A DNA stretch of 64,000 bases from Haliclona indistincta (taxonomy: Eukaryota; Porifera; Demospongiae; Haplosclerida; Chalinidae), in assembly GCA_964017065.1 (NCBI GenBank), contig OZ024789.1, positions 5,770,191 through 5,834,190 on the forward strand, written 5' to 3'. Positions 1-15,300 of the stretch are shown here, piece after piece (position 1 is the stretch's first letter; every line of letters starts with the position of its first letter). The notes under the pieces were generated by a model. The model saw nothing but the letters and a program-made list of their open reading frames with translations. It did no database searches and had not been told where the DNA came from. The position numbers and the translations under genes were made by a program.

Positions 1-1834
1 CGTAATGCTTCACTTAGAAGAACAATATAGTCCACTTAGAACAATGCAGTTTCAACAGCAAGCATGCAGATTGCTGTGTTCAAACACAACTGAAATTGAC
101 TGCAACGTCATGCTTGCTTTGACTTAAAAATTGGTGGACGATGTCTCTCCCACTAATTGAAGTTCGAGACATCCGTGTAGTAAAGAGAAACCGAAATACA
201 GTATCAGCAAATGACATCACTATCACTAGTATCAATAATACTGTTGTGTCCTGCTAGTATAGAGCCTGCAACTGAATTAACACGTTGCACTGAGCTCAAC
301 GAGCTGAAGACTATACAAACACAACTGTACGCAAGAATGGAGATTTCCTGCCTAGTACTGTGTGCAGTATACTGCTCATGGTCACAAAGGCAATGCAGTG
401 TGTGACATTGGTTACACATCGTTCTGTGAACACAACATGTTCAGAGGAAGCCAAACACTAGCCTGTACTTTACAGAGTAGCTACAGTGTGTTTGTGATAT
501 CACTCTAATTTGCTCGAGGCTGTGTCAATGCTGAAATGGGAAATTGGCAGTTTCACCCAAAATATGTAGTAGAAAACATAAATAAACATATTATACTTCA
601 GTTCAATAAAAACTATACACTGGTCAATTTGTATCTATTTACATGTAATACCATTTTCAAAGCTGTGTACAATGTGTCTGTATATAAAGTATCGAATTAA
701 CAAAATTAATGGGCAGACGAAAATTAGGGAGACTTTGACGAAAAACTGTTATATGCCGGAATGACTGTTGCTGATCTTCCTTGAGGCCGACGTGTGTTAA
801 GCACCGCACATAGAATAGCACTTCATTAAACACAGTCATAATAACCAGAAAGTGACGCAGGTGGTATTGCAAACGTTTACCAAGAATATCCAACCGTCAT
901 GAAATGTGATGATAAATTTCACGCAAGCACTACTAACATTTGAACTAGGCGGCCTCTTCTGTGGCAATGTAATGGGCCAGTGCCAGCCAGCACTTGAAAT
1001 CACCTGCCCAGTTGTTGAACATAAGAATAACAATTTGGGGCATAACTGTGTAAACAAAGCCGCTCTTCCTCAGAAGATCTATTGTTATGCATTTGGGAAT
1101 TAAAATGAATCAGTGATTCTACTCTACATGCAGCAGTATAGAGTGAACAATGTTTTGTCTGAAGTGTACAAACTGCAGAAAATACAGCTATATTATGTAC
1201 ATGCAAATGAATAACATTTAATCTCTGTTTACATACAAACTGTTTTGTCTGAGTAGTACTTAATACGATGAATGTCACACAACTGAAAATACATGTGTGT
1301 TCATAAGCTCAGTCAAAATTAAATTGAGAAATGTACAAATGGCTTCTTTTCAGAATGATCAAATTTCGGGAATGAAAACAGAAATAAATAGTTCATTCTC
1401 TTTTCCATCAAAGTTACATGCCTAACATAGTGTTCAAAAGTCATCAAGTATCACAACTAGGTAGACAATTTTACTTTTTTTTGCAGGTAAAAATGTTACT
1501 TATCAAATTTTTCACAGGTAAAAAATCTCACTATAGAAGAGTGCGATTTGACCAAAGGCAAAAATTTACATAACAAAAATTGGATCAAGGTTACAAAATT
1601 CAGTTCTTATTAGGCATTAACATACAGCGGTTTTCGAAGATATTGCATAGCAATGTCAAAAGCGGAAAGTGTCTGATCAAATTCACTTCTGGTCGCAATA
1701 GTCATGTGTCTGATTGGTCAACATCATATTTCCAGACCTTGTATTTCTATGCAAGATCTTCAAAAACCCGCTGTACTCATATCACATGATGTGGGAGAGT
1801 GAGCGTTGCTTTATATGTGCGTTTGTTGTCGTAC
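1..1834. other. No gene recognised (downstream of UBE2N)
   Basis: AT-rich sequence with only short open frames on both strands, none resembling a family I know. It should hold the UBE2N 3' UTR and perhaps its last short coding exon. I looked on the minus strand for an exon encoding the expected C-terminal tail (an Ala-Arg-Ala-Trp-like segment starting in the right phase) and found none. Confidence 0.4.
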
Positions 1835-3804
<1,970 letters not shown>

Positions 3805-3976
3805 CCTCCTTCACACAACCACACGAGATCCTCTGACCTAGCCGAGTGCACGGAAACAGGTAAAAGTGTACGGAAATATCCTAAACATGCAACGTAAAAA
3901 TTGACACTGAAGCGCAACAAAATTTGTGAATACAAAAAATTAATTATTATTGATGAAAATTTTGTATTATGGATGA
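3805..3976 (-). promoter_or_regulatory. Probable UBE2N promoter / MED20 3' UTR spacer
   Basis: Only 172 bp separate the MED20 stop codon (3979-3977) from the UBE2N start codon (3804), both on the minus strand. UBE2N transcription signals must overlap the MED20 3' UTR unless the two are co-transcribed. No clear core motif is recognised. Confidence 0.45.
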
Positions 3977-6189
3977 TCATTTTAGAGGCATGGAGGGTGG
4001 TTTTCTGAGCTGGCTGAATATGAGTGCATACTGCACTATGCTGTCTGCTGGTGTGAACCGCCCATCTGCTGATTTTTCCACATGGAGAGGCATTTGAATG
4101 GTGTCCGGAGAATTGAGCAGAGAACGAGTGAACTCGGACAATGGCTGCCATGCTTTGCTGATAATGTCCTCATCCTTATCCTCAACCTAGGGAGGAGACA
4201 ACATTTTATTAAAGAAAGGGAATCTTAAATACATGTTTGAACTTTGAAGTTGCAAAACAAGTTTTTTTTTGTCCAAATGGATAATGTGAAGAGCTGTTTT
4301 GTTTTCGTATTTTCAAGAAGGAAATTTGGATAATAGCACAAACAACAAAACGAAGACATCAACTAACAGCAGGAAATCAAACAAAACACTTTCTTTTCAC
4401 TGTAGCTACTGGTACAAGGCTGTACAGGGTCTACTGTAGCTACTGGTACAAGGCTGTACAGGGTCTACTGTAGCTACTGGTACAAGGCTGTACAGGGTCT
4501 ACTGTAGCTACTGGTACAAGGCTGTTCAGGGTCTACTGTAGCTACTGGTACAAGGCTGTTCAGGGTCTACTGTAGCTACTGGTACAAGGCTGTTCAGGGT
4601 CTACTGTAGCTACTGGTACAAGGCTGTACAGGGTCTACTGTAGCTACTGGTACAAGGCTGTACAGGGTCTACTGTAGCTACTGGTACAAGGCTGTACAGG
4701 GTCTACTGTAGCTACTGGTACAAGGCTGTTCAGGGTCTACTGTAGCTACTGGTACAAGGCTGTTCAGGGTCTACTGTAGCTACTGGTACAAGGCTGTTCA
4801 GGGTCTACTGTAGCTACTGGTACAAGGCTGTTCAGGTCTACTGTAGCTACTGGTACAAGGCTGTTCAGGTCTACTGTAGCTACTGGTACAAGGCTGTTCA
4901 GGTCTACTGTAGCTAATGGTACAAGGCTGTTCAGGGTCTACTGTAGCTACTGGTACAAGGCTGTTCAGGGCCTACTGTAGCTACTGGTACAAGGCTGTTC
5001 AGGTCTACTGTAGCTACTGGTACAAGGCTGTTCAGATAGGTCTACTGTAGCTACTGGTACAAGGCTGTTCAGATTAGTGAGAGTGTACTGTAGCTACTGG
5101 TACAAGGCTGTTCAGGGTCTACTGTAGCTACTGTCACAAGGCTGTTCAGATTAGTGAGAGTGTACTGTAGCTACTGGTACAAGGCTGTTCAGGGTCTACT
5201 GTAGCTACTGGTACAAGGCTGTTCAGATGTAGCTACTGTCACAAGGCTGTTCAGATTAGTGAGAGTGTACTGTAGCTACTGGTACAAGGCTGTCTACTGT
5301 AGCTACTGGTACAAGATCAGTGAGGGTCTACTGTAGCTACTGGTACAAGGCTATTCAGGGTCTTACCTCAACAATAATTCCTTTGCTGGTTGATCCATAA
5401 CTCACTGAGCCATATTTGACAATATACCTGCTCACCTCCATGCAGTAGCCCTTGGCTTCCATTTTCAGCGCCTTCTTTGGAGTGTAGAAAGAGCGAAGAT
5501 GTGAAAAGATGTTGTCCAGCGAGTTGTCAGCAACAAGACAAGAGAATGAATCAAGGATAGCGAAGGTGGTACGAGGATACTCTGAGCTATGAACTAGCTG
5601 TAGAGACTTTCCTGTTGGACCTACAGCTGGAGAGAGGGAGAGAGGGAGAGAGAGAGAGAGAGAGAGAGAGGGGGAGAGGGAGAGAGAGTGAGAGAGAGGA
5701 AGAGAGAGAGGGAGAGAGAGAGAGGGAGAGTGAATTAAAGGGAGAGACGAGATATTCTACGTGCAAGTAATAATAGCATTGTTGCTCTATCATGAGAATC
5801 TTGCTTGATTGATGGTTTGAAGTAAACAACACAATAAATCAACAAAATACACATACACAAAATAATATTAATGCACATCGAAACTAAAAATCTTGATCAG
5901 TGTCGTGTGTATTTTAGGGCACCTAGAAATTACATTTTGCTGTATTTATAGTAGTGCATGTACTAACATAACCCAGTGGTGGATTGCAGCATTTCACAGT
6001 CAATCAGCCAGTGGCTCAGCTGGCCTGATCCTCCAGCAAGGATCTCCAATCTCCGCTGCAGGTTCTCGATTGCTTGGCTGACATTTAACCCTTCTTGGTA
6101 ATCCCACAATATGACACTTGATGAGAAGAAGAAAAAAATCTCTGAGAAGGTTTTTCGTGGGAAACGTGTCCTTACCAACTGACTCCCAT
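3977..6189 (-). CDS. MED20: Mediator complex subunit 20
   Basis: Head-module subunit of Mediator, which links activators to RNA polymerase II (family knowledge). Four minus-strand exons: 6189-6176 (MGVS plus two bases), 6116-5968, 5620-5367 and 4186-3977. They sum to 627 nt, giving 208 aa against 212 in human. Family hallmarks are GKSLQLVHSSEYPRTTFAI, LVADNSLDNIFSHL, the FLVKVG/GISVEV-like block (YIVKYGSVSYGSTSKGIIVE) and the C-terminal DSIVQYALIFSQLRK. The start is set by the tiny 14-nt first exon (ATGGGAGTCAGTTG|GTAAGG), whose MGVSCV reading matches the conserved N-terminus. The exon 2 donor is taken as T|GTTAGT, the only choice that keeps phase with exon 3. Intron 3 carries a large minisatellite and intron 2 a GA tract. 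The first codon lies 185 bp from the divergent laminin start. Confidence 0.93.
4399..5360. repeat. 34-bp minisatellite in MED20 intron 3
   Basis: About 27 head-to-tail copies of a 34-bp unit that contains CTACTGTAGCTACTGGTACA then AGGCTGTTCAGG. Variants occur in blocks: GTACAGGG against GTTCAGGG, a 2-bp-shorter GTTCAGGTCT form, and longer units with ATTAGTGAGAGTG from about 5070 on. The array stops a few bases before the donor of MED20 exon 3 (5366-5361). Confidence 0.97.
5626..5736. repeat. GA-rich tract in MED20 intron 2
   Basis: Interrupted GA/GGA repeat directly against the MED20 exon 3 acceptor (exon edge 5620). It forms a long polypyrimidine stretch on the coding strand. Confidence 0.85.
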
Positions 6190-6374
6190 GTTGTTCACCT
6201 GGTCTCGTTCCTGTGTTCGAAATGCCTAGCCTACTTAATATTCCGCGCGGTGCGCTCATGCGGCGCGCTAGACCGCATGCAAAGTCTGCACACAAGGAGA
6301 AAACCGTCAAAGACAGAGCGATTTCTCAGTCTCCTTGACTTCAGAAGCGCCTTCTCCAGTTTGCACAGCCTGCA
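6190..6374. promoter_or_regulatory. Divergent MED20 / laminin intergenic promoter
   Basis: The 185 bp between the two start codons (MED20 at 6189 on minus, laminin at 6375 on plus) must hold both promoters. It contains a CpG-rich, partly self-complementary block at about 6243-6271 (GCGCGG...CGGCGCGC). Short non-overlapping 5' UTRs are implied. No TATA element is obvious. Confidence 0.6.
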
Positions 6375-9300
6375 ATGGCTGCGGATAAATACGTACTAAC
6401 GTGGGTGATCTTTCTGATGTCATCGATGTTGCTGTGCAACGCTCATTTGGGTGGTGAGATAATAACATGAATTTTCTTTCACTCGTGAGCACTCTCTTGC
6501 TCTGTCTGTAGGCCTCTCGCATATACCAGTGACTGGTAATATAGCGATCGGACGAGATCTCACTGCTTCGTCAACATGCGGTCTAGTTGTTCCCGAGGAG
6601 TACTGCAACACTGCACCACATCCTGACAGAGAGTGCTCGACATGTGACAACAGCAACCAATCTTTAGCTCACCCAGCCTCCAGCATGACTGATAGAGATG
6701 CAGTGGGCTCTGCAGCACGCACCTGGTGGCAATCAAGCAACAATGTAGCTCCAGTCACCCTTGATCTCGACCTGGGTTCGACCTTCTTCTTCACACATGT
6801 GCTGTTGTCATTTAGATCAGCTCGACCTGCAGCTATGGTCATTGAGAAATCCACTGATTCAGGATCGTCGTTTCAACCAGTGCAGTTTTATTCTAATGAT
6901 TGCGAACGAGATTTTAATCTTCCAGACACCACATTTCCCAGTCAGTCCTCAGATGCCACTTGCACTTCTAGTTTCTCCAGTGCAGAACCAGCCAGAAATG
7001 GAGAGGTCAGTCAGTAATATTCCCCTTAATCTTGCGGCTGCAACTAGTTTATCTATGCATACAGCCGTAGAGTCTACAAAATCTTTGATGTCACTACAAT
7101 AGTTTTGCACAGACTTCCGTAAAGTAGTAAATTTCCAATAAAGTGGACCTGCTCATTGTCTTTGTTCTTTGACAATGTGCTGTTTTGTAGAATCAGGCTA
7201 CAATACCAAGCTTTGTAGTCTATGTAGCCGGTTTCCGAAGTAACTTATATCAGAGATGTAATGTTGTGGAGTATGTGGTGCTATAAAATCTTACCAAGAA
7301 AGATGATTTCATAATTTTGTTACCCAACCTCTTTGTTGTCTAGGTGTTGTATATGGCTGCTCCTCCACCTCTTGCTATGGACCTCAATAATCCATCAGAT
7401 GTCAACAGAGTCACGCTAACCAATCTCAGAATTCGTCTGCTCAGGCACAATCTACCACCAAATGCGGAAGCTCGCTTGGTCAATTTTGCTGTGTACAACC
7501 TCGAAGTGTTTGGATGGTGTTTCTGCAATGGGCACACTTCCCAGCCTTGTCAGTTGAGAGATCAGGAAAGAGACATCCAAGTATGTTGTGGTAGTGTATT
7601 TCCCACCTGATTGTTTGATTGGTCAGTGTTTGATGTGGTCCCACAGTGTGCACAGTAGTCCAGCACAATAACATGTTATCTATTAGTACGCCTCAGACTC
7701 AATTTGCGAATTTGAGTGTCTAGTGGAAATCAAAGTGTATTTATCACCTGTTTTATAATTGGTGAATGTAAACAGCTGTTCAGATGGTGCAAATTGACCA
7801 TAGTGACACTTTAAGTAAAGTGGTCACTATTACATTTATTTCTTGTAGAGGCATAAGTTATGTTTACACTACATCTAACATAGTGTGTGATGACCACCAG
7901 TGGGCTCAGTTAGTACCTACGAAACATCACATCTATTCTCATCACGTAGTGCAGACATTTTGTTTTCTCACGCAATCTCTGTTAGATAACATTATCATTG
8001 CTGGCTGGATATTTTAGTTTTAGTGAATATTTTAGTGTAACAGAGGAAAAATTTTCATTATTTTTCTGTGTGCATCTTGTAGGTGCCATCAATGTGTCAG
8101 TGTACTAATGGCACGACTGGTGACAACTGTGAACAGTGTCTACCTCAAAATAGCGCCAGTCCCTGGACACCTGGATTCAGTCAAAGTGTTTCACCATGCA
8201 GAGGTATGAAGCACACACACTCACCTACTCAAGATCACTCACTGACTCACATCATGCACACTCACTCACCTACTCATTCACTCACTTACCCGCTTATCCA
8301 CTTGCTTGCTCAGTCACTCACTCCACTCACTCGCTCACTTTATAAAGGCAGATTGGAATAATTATGAGTAGCATAACAGAGGAAAGAGTGTCTTTGTGGG
8401 TATACCCAATGGTTGATACAGCATTCCACAAGTATGGATAGTTTATATATGTGCATGTGGTGATGAGGTGATCTGGTTTACATAGCTCCACAGGTAAGTG
8501 ATAAAACTTGGGCTGAGGAATGCAAACCAAAGATCATTATCAGAAGAATTCCTTCACCACAATAAAAACATGCTTACAAAATCAATTTTTTATTCAAGGA
8601 GCCTCAACTTATCTGAACACTAATGCGATGTAAATTTACCTCTGGGTGACTCTGCCTTTCAGCAGTCAAGCAAGCACAGAGAATACATTTTTTACTGGTG
8701 TGTGAGGTCTGTGTACTGTTGGTCCACTCAATTTTCGCTTCAAAACTGGTAGTTCAAAAATGAAATTTTAGCCATTTTTCATGTTTTGTATTTTAACACT
8801 CATTTTGAAAAATAGAAATTGCAGCCTATTTTCTAAATTTTGTTCCGTTCTAAGCAGAATAAACAATCATACTATTACCAGCTGGGTGACTCTGCCTTTC
8901 AGCAGTCAAGCAAGCACAGAGAATACATTTTTTACTGGTGTGTGAGGGGTCTGTGTACTGTTGGTCCACTCAATTTTCGCTTCAAAACTGGTAGTTCAAA
9001 AATGAAATTTTAGCCATTTTTCATGTTTTGTATTTTAACACTCATTTTGAAAAATAGAAATTGCAGCCTATTTTCTAAATTTTGTTCCGTTCTAAGCAGA
9101 ATAAACAATCATACTATTACCAGCTAAAATCCCTGTGTACGGTACTGTGTGTCCACCAATATTTCATTTTTGAGTCGAGTCTCAGAATATAAAATTATTG
9201 TAATGCTTTCTTAGGTTTATCTTATTCCTGGTACTCGATTTTTAACTCAAATTTGGAAAAAGACTAAGTGTATGGGTGTGGCCTGTACAACACTTTACAG

Positions 9301-12300
9301 GAAGTAAATCAAGTGATGTGTTTGCCTGTGTGTGTGTGTTTGTGTGTGTAGGTGTAGTATCCTACAAGCATGTTCACGCTAATAATTATAATAATTATGT
9401 GCACACACGCCTCCTGCGGCCATTATAGAACTTAAATGCACGCATGCACACATGTATACAGTGCACAACACATGTAGCAAAGCAATCCACAAGGGCCACA
9501 TGTGCGAGCCAGGGTACCTGTAGTAAACAGATACTACGCAACCTTGAACCTCCTGAGGAACTTGCAGGAGTACCAACATTAGTAGATGATGATCATGTGT
9601 GAGACACAGCCGGTTATGTCAGTCGACTAATTGGTCTCTGGTACATGTACAGGACCAGAATAGGTGAGGTGGAAGCACACAGAGTAATAGGAGGAGTGTG
9701 AGTACCAGGAAGAAAGAGGAGGAGGAAGAGTACGTGCACATAATGTGTGACACAGATAATAATTATATATAGCCAAGGGAGGATTTTATCAGTCCATGCA
9801 CATAAGACATGCTACGGTGATGGGATGGATACTTAAATTTCTTTAGTGTCAACAGCCATCTTCAAAGTGCGTAATGCAGCAAGAAAAAAATTGGATATGC
9901 ATGGTCCTGGTAGTTACAAGTTCTGGATCTCCAATGTAGACACATTAACCCAAGGTGAAGAATCCGTTTAATTGGACTTAATAACTGCATGCTGCCTCAT
10001 TGACCCGAGTTTTACGTGATTACATGGTTGTCAGTCCGAACCAATCAACCAGTTAATTAACACATGCTTCTCAGGCTCTTCATAAATAAGCTCAAGAGCT
10101 CTATCTCTCAGACCACACCTTCTATTTCAGCCCTGCATTCTAAAGAGGGTGTGGTCTACTGATATTTTGGAGTCCATAATAAGCAATGTTTTTTGCTACA
10201 AGATACAAATAAATTTAAAAATTGATGGTATTTCTGTTTTTCAAACTGTGCATTGCAATACAATCATGAAAATACATTCATTTTTGAATCTTGAACTGTT
10301 CAAAGATAAAATAAAACATGACTATAGAGTGGACAAACAGTACACAGACCCTTAGCTGATAGTGCATCCTGCTTAGAACAGGACAAAATTTAGAAAATAG
10401 GCTGCAATTTCTATTTTTCAAACTGAGTGTTAAAATACAAAACATGAAAAATGGCTAAAATTTCATTTTTGAACTATCAGTTTTGAAGCGAAAATTGAGT
10501 GGACCAACAGTACACAGACCGGGTGGGTCCGTGTATATTTGGGCCATTCAATTTGCAATTTGTAACAAAAATTCAAACATTTAAAAATTGACGAGTTTTT
10601 TCCGTTTAATTTGCCAAAAATTTGAAAAAACGGTTGTCTCTTGCTGGCACATCATTCTTGAGATGAAGAAAAACACGAATATACATGGCTTTTCGATACA
10701 TTTCAAAGATATAAAAATCGCAAACGGCGTGACCCGTTTTTTAATTTGCTGGACAGTGCTTTCGTTTTTCAATTTGCAGAAACAAAACCAAAAACGGCCA
10801 ACAAATGTGGTTAGTGAGTCCTACATTCTGTACGAAAGTAATTCTACAGGTTTTCAACATAAAATTCCATTCTCCTGCGCGGCAGTGTGGCGTACTTTTC
10901 ACGTTTCACTGAGTACCAGCAATTTGCTCAAACAAAACCAAAAACGCTTCCGTTTTTCAATTTGCCAGTTCAAAAAGTAAAACGATACAGTGTAGGTCAA
11001 AACAAATAAGGAAAAAGAATGGTGGAGCCACGTATGGGCTAGCCTCGTCCCCAGGCTACGCACTCCTTCCTCGTTTCTCCTCAGTAGGGGGAGTGGCCTG
11101 GAGGCGAGGCTGTGTATGGGCATACAGTAGTCGTCGTTTGTGTGTGTGTGTTCGCAATGCGTATCTCAGTGCAGCTCATACGACTCCATAAGCACTGAGC
11201 AGCAATGAAACTAGCGAGCGAAAGCGTCTTCAGAGTCTCGTGGGCCTGAGAGAGCAACCGTTGATGCAATCTGCGCAGGCTAGGTCTTCAGTAAACAGCT
11301 TGTATCTTTATTACAACAGCTTGTACAATAATGCATTTTAGCTACATGTACTCTATGCTGCTACAATTCATGGTTCTACTGCTTACATGCTTCCATAGTC
11401 TGCTGCTTGCATGCTTCCATATAGTTCTGCTACTTGCATGCTTCCAAGCCTTGCTACTTGCATATACTTCAATTGTTCTGTTACCTGATGCATCTGCTGC
11501 TTACGTCATGCATCTCCGCCAAGGCATCGCACCAAATGGCTTGCATGCTTCCATGGTTCTGTTGGCGCTTGCATGCTTCCATGATTCTGCTACTTACATG
11601 CTTCAATTGTAGTCGTACTTCCATAGCTCTGTTGCTATGATCTGCTGCTTGCCATGTATCTGTATGTGCTGTATCTGTAGCTCACACGGCTCCATAAGCA
11701 CTGAGCAGCAATGAAACTAGCGAGTATGTATCTGCTGGTTATTACTTCTACTGCAGCTTGCAATGCATGCTTTCACAATACTGTCTTGATGGTTCCATGG
11801 ATCTACTGCATGCTCATGTGCATCTGCTAATTGCAAGCTAGCATACATGCTACTGTACCGAGGCATCTGCACCTTTGGTGCATGCTTTATTATTACTTGA
11901 ATTCAGAACATCTTTGAAATCACAGCTATATGAATCAGCACATGTTTCTTTTCCTCTATTTAAACTCAAGCTGTCGACTCTTCTTTTTTAACTACTTATT
12001 AGCACAGGTTGCTATTTATCATTAATTTTCATACATTTGAAATGAAAAAAGGAGCAGACATGATCGGTCTTGCTGGCTTCGACCGGCTTAAAGTGCACTG
12101 AACCCGGCAAGCCAGTCTTCTTGGGGGACTGCAAAAACTCTTCGAGGTTAATTGTCCCTCGCCTCTGGTTATCGGAGGATCCCTTATCTCTAACCCATTG
12201 CTGAACACCAACACGTATTATAGCCATCTCCAAATACAGCCCTCGGTTCTCTAAGGATGTACTCTACGTTGGTCTGCCGGCTCTCGGTCATGACGATGTA

Positions 12301-15300
12301 TAGGTCTGCCAATAGATAATACAGTACAACTGTATAGTATCTGTGGTCTTGTACTGCATTATCTATGGTCTGCCCGTTGGAAAACCGGTCTTGCGGAGGC
12401 ACGTACACTCATTCGTGCTAGAACAATTTTCAAACTAAACACACAGACGTCTCCATGACAAACGAGCAGTAGCTGACTCAGTAGAGATCACTAAAAAGCT
12501 TGAACAACTGATGAATCGCGTGGTACTGGTAATAGACTGCGCGTGCGTGGCTGGGAATGCAGACTGTATGTCCAATTAAGCCCGTCCTAGGTCTTGCAAA
12601 CTGGGTGGAGCTCAGCAAGGTGATGTCATTGTGCACACCCATTTGATTAATCTCTTATCTCAAGCGTCATCCTGCATTGTGTTGTTGGTCGTTGACAGAA
12701 ATTAAAAAACGAGAGCGTTTTACTTTTTGAACGGGCAAATTAAAAATCGGAAGCGTTTTTGGTTTTGTTTGAGCAAATTGCTGGTACTCAGTGAAACGTG
12801 AAAAGTATGCCACACTGCCGCGCAGGTGAATGGAATTTTATGTTGAAAACCTGTAGAATTACTTTTTGTACAGAATGTAGGACTCACTAACCACATTTGT
12901 TGGCCGTTTTTGGTTTTGTTTCTGCAAATTGAAAAACGAAAGCACTGTCCAGCAAATTAAAAAACGGGTCACGCCGTTTGCGATTTTTATATCTTTGAAA
13001 TGTATCGAAAAGCCATGTATATTCGTGTTTTTCTTCATCTCAAGAATGATGTGCCAGCAAGAGACAACCGTTTTTTCAAATTTTTGGCAAATTAAACGGA
13101 AAAAACTCGTCAATTTTCAAATGTTTGAATTTTTGTTACAAATTGCAAATTGAATGGCCCAAATATACACGGACCCGGGTGATGTCTGCATTTTCAGAAG
13201 CTTGACCGGATTACATTTTAAAGAATTACTGTTATCCAGAAGCTTCATACAAGATATTTGTGACTTTGTTCAATTTCCTATTTCTTCAGTGTCTTAGTGT
13301 CTCTCAGACGCTAAAAAATTAATTATGTCAAAATGAGTTAGTTTTTGTTGTTGATTGTAACTCTGTTTCATGTTGTAGAGTGTGAGTGCAATGATCACTC
13401 CGATCAATGTGAGTATGATCGGGACGCTATGAGTGGACGATGTGTGGATTGCTCTGACGGCACTGCAGGCACCAGCTGTGAGACATGTGCTCCTGGATTT
13501 TATCGTAACTCATCTGATACCACCGAAGCATGTCAAGGTAATAATATTTTAAAGTCTAATTCTTAACTGCAAGTGGTCATCTATAATTTAAAATCCTTTT
13601 CTGTTCAATCGCGCATATCATTTCAAATTTCAGCTAAATTTAATGCTATTGACATCCCTGCATTGAGCAAGTACTGTATTGCACATTTGTATTAGGGAGA
13701 CACGGTAGTGTCTCCCTATGTAGGGATGAACGAGAAAACAAGATGGCGGCTACATACAATGTATTAGCGTTCAAGCGCTGATATTTCGCCTGGTGTTGAA
13801 TTTTAGACGTCTTTAGACACTTAGATCTGCTCTCTGGCGTTGCCCCATCTTACAGTAGCAAGGAGATTGCTCGAAATTGTTACTAAAGTGACGAACCTGT
13901 AAACGGTGAAAATCGAGTTTCGTCATCTTCGTTTTCTTCTTTCTTCTTTCTTTCTTCTTTCTTCAACTCGCCTAGCGCCTTTACGCGAGCAGTGCCGAGA
14001 CCAAAACATCCACGAACAGTCGTGAAATTCTCCTGGCATGTGCCTTTTGAGCTTTGTTTTTAGCGTAACGGCGATCTAAGTTCCGCGATTTCTCGATCGT
14101 GATCCATTGTCAGCTTAGTGTTAGACGCCATTATTGTGATTGCGCAATACGCACGTGACCAATTAGCAATGGGTAGTGCACGTGACCAAGCAGCTAAAGT
14201 ATCGCTGCGCCGTGTGGATGATTGGATCACTATCACGGAGAACACACACCCGGCATTTGTCTGGAGTCTTCGAAGAACGGTAAGCTCGTGTAGGATCGCC
14301 ATTCTGCACTTGCCAGATAGTTATAACCGCCGTGTAGATCTACAAGCAAGTGTGGGCGGGGCTCGTATGCACTGCATACATGCGTAGGCGACTAGGCAGA
14401 CCTGATACTAGGCAGACCTGATATATGATTTTAGCTACAAGTTTAAGAAAAGCCATCAACAACAGGAATACTAAACTAATGGTGGAAACAAAGACTTCTC
14501 CGTACATGCATGATATTGAACTGCACTTCACTAAAAAGAAAAAAGGACACAAACAAGAAATTAAAAAGATTTCTATCGAAATCAAAAGGATGTAGTGATG
14601 AAGAAATCTACCACTGGTTCACAATGTAAACCAACAAGGAACAAGCATAGAATGGTAACACGATTGACTTGCTAACAGACCATAGATCCCTACATCTGTG
14701 GCTGTACATAAGATCAATATTTTGTCACAAGCTGAATTCTATTCAAAGTGTCAGTCAACAGTAAATAGCTTAACTAGCTATAGTCTGGCCACAGCAGCCA
14801 CTGATGTAGGGATCTATGGTCTGTTAGCAAGTCAATCGTGTTACCATTCTATGCTTGTTCCTTGTTGGTTTACATTGTGAACCAGTGGTAGATTTCTTCA
14901 TCACTACATCCTTTTGATTTCGATAGAAATCTTTTTAATTTCTTTAAGATTATGAGTAACATGACAATAAAATGTGGAATTAACCTATGAAGACCCTCTT
15001 TCTACTGTTATCACTTAGCCTGTTAAGCCTGTTATATGTTGACTGTTTTTTCTTTAGAGTGTGAGTGTAATGCACATGGTACTGTGCGAGGCACTGTCTG
15101 TCAGCCTCTCAACACTCCCATGATCTCGGCTGGTCAGTGTCGCTGTAAGAGGAACGTAACAGGAGTTCAGTGTGACCAGTGCGTGCCAGGCACCTACAAC
15201 CTGCGAGCTGACAACCCTGACGGTTGCCAATGTGAGAATTTAGATAATCATCAGTAATTGTACACATGTGTGTTATTATGAAGTGGTCGATAAATCCAGA

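Noticed and set aside
4399..5360. Regular repeat spacing suggesting a CRISPR array
   Set aside because: Units are contiguous with no unique spacers, and the locus is a eukaryotic intron; it is a minisatellite.
10588..10980. 130-codon open frame repeated at 12859-13113 on the other strand
   Set aside because: Both lie in the inverted arms of one foldback element; low-complexity composition and no family resemblance.
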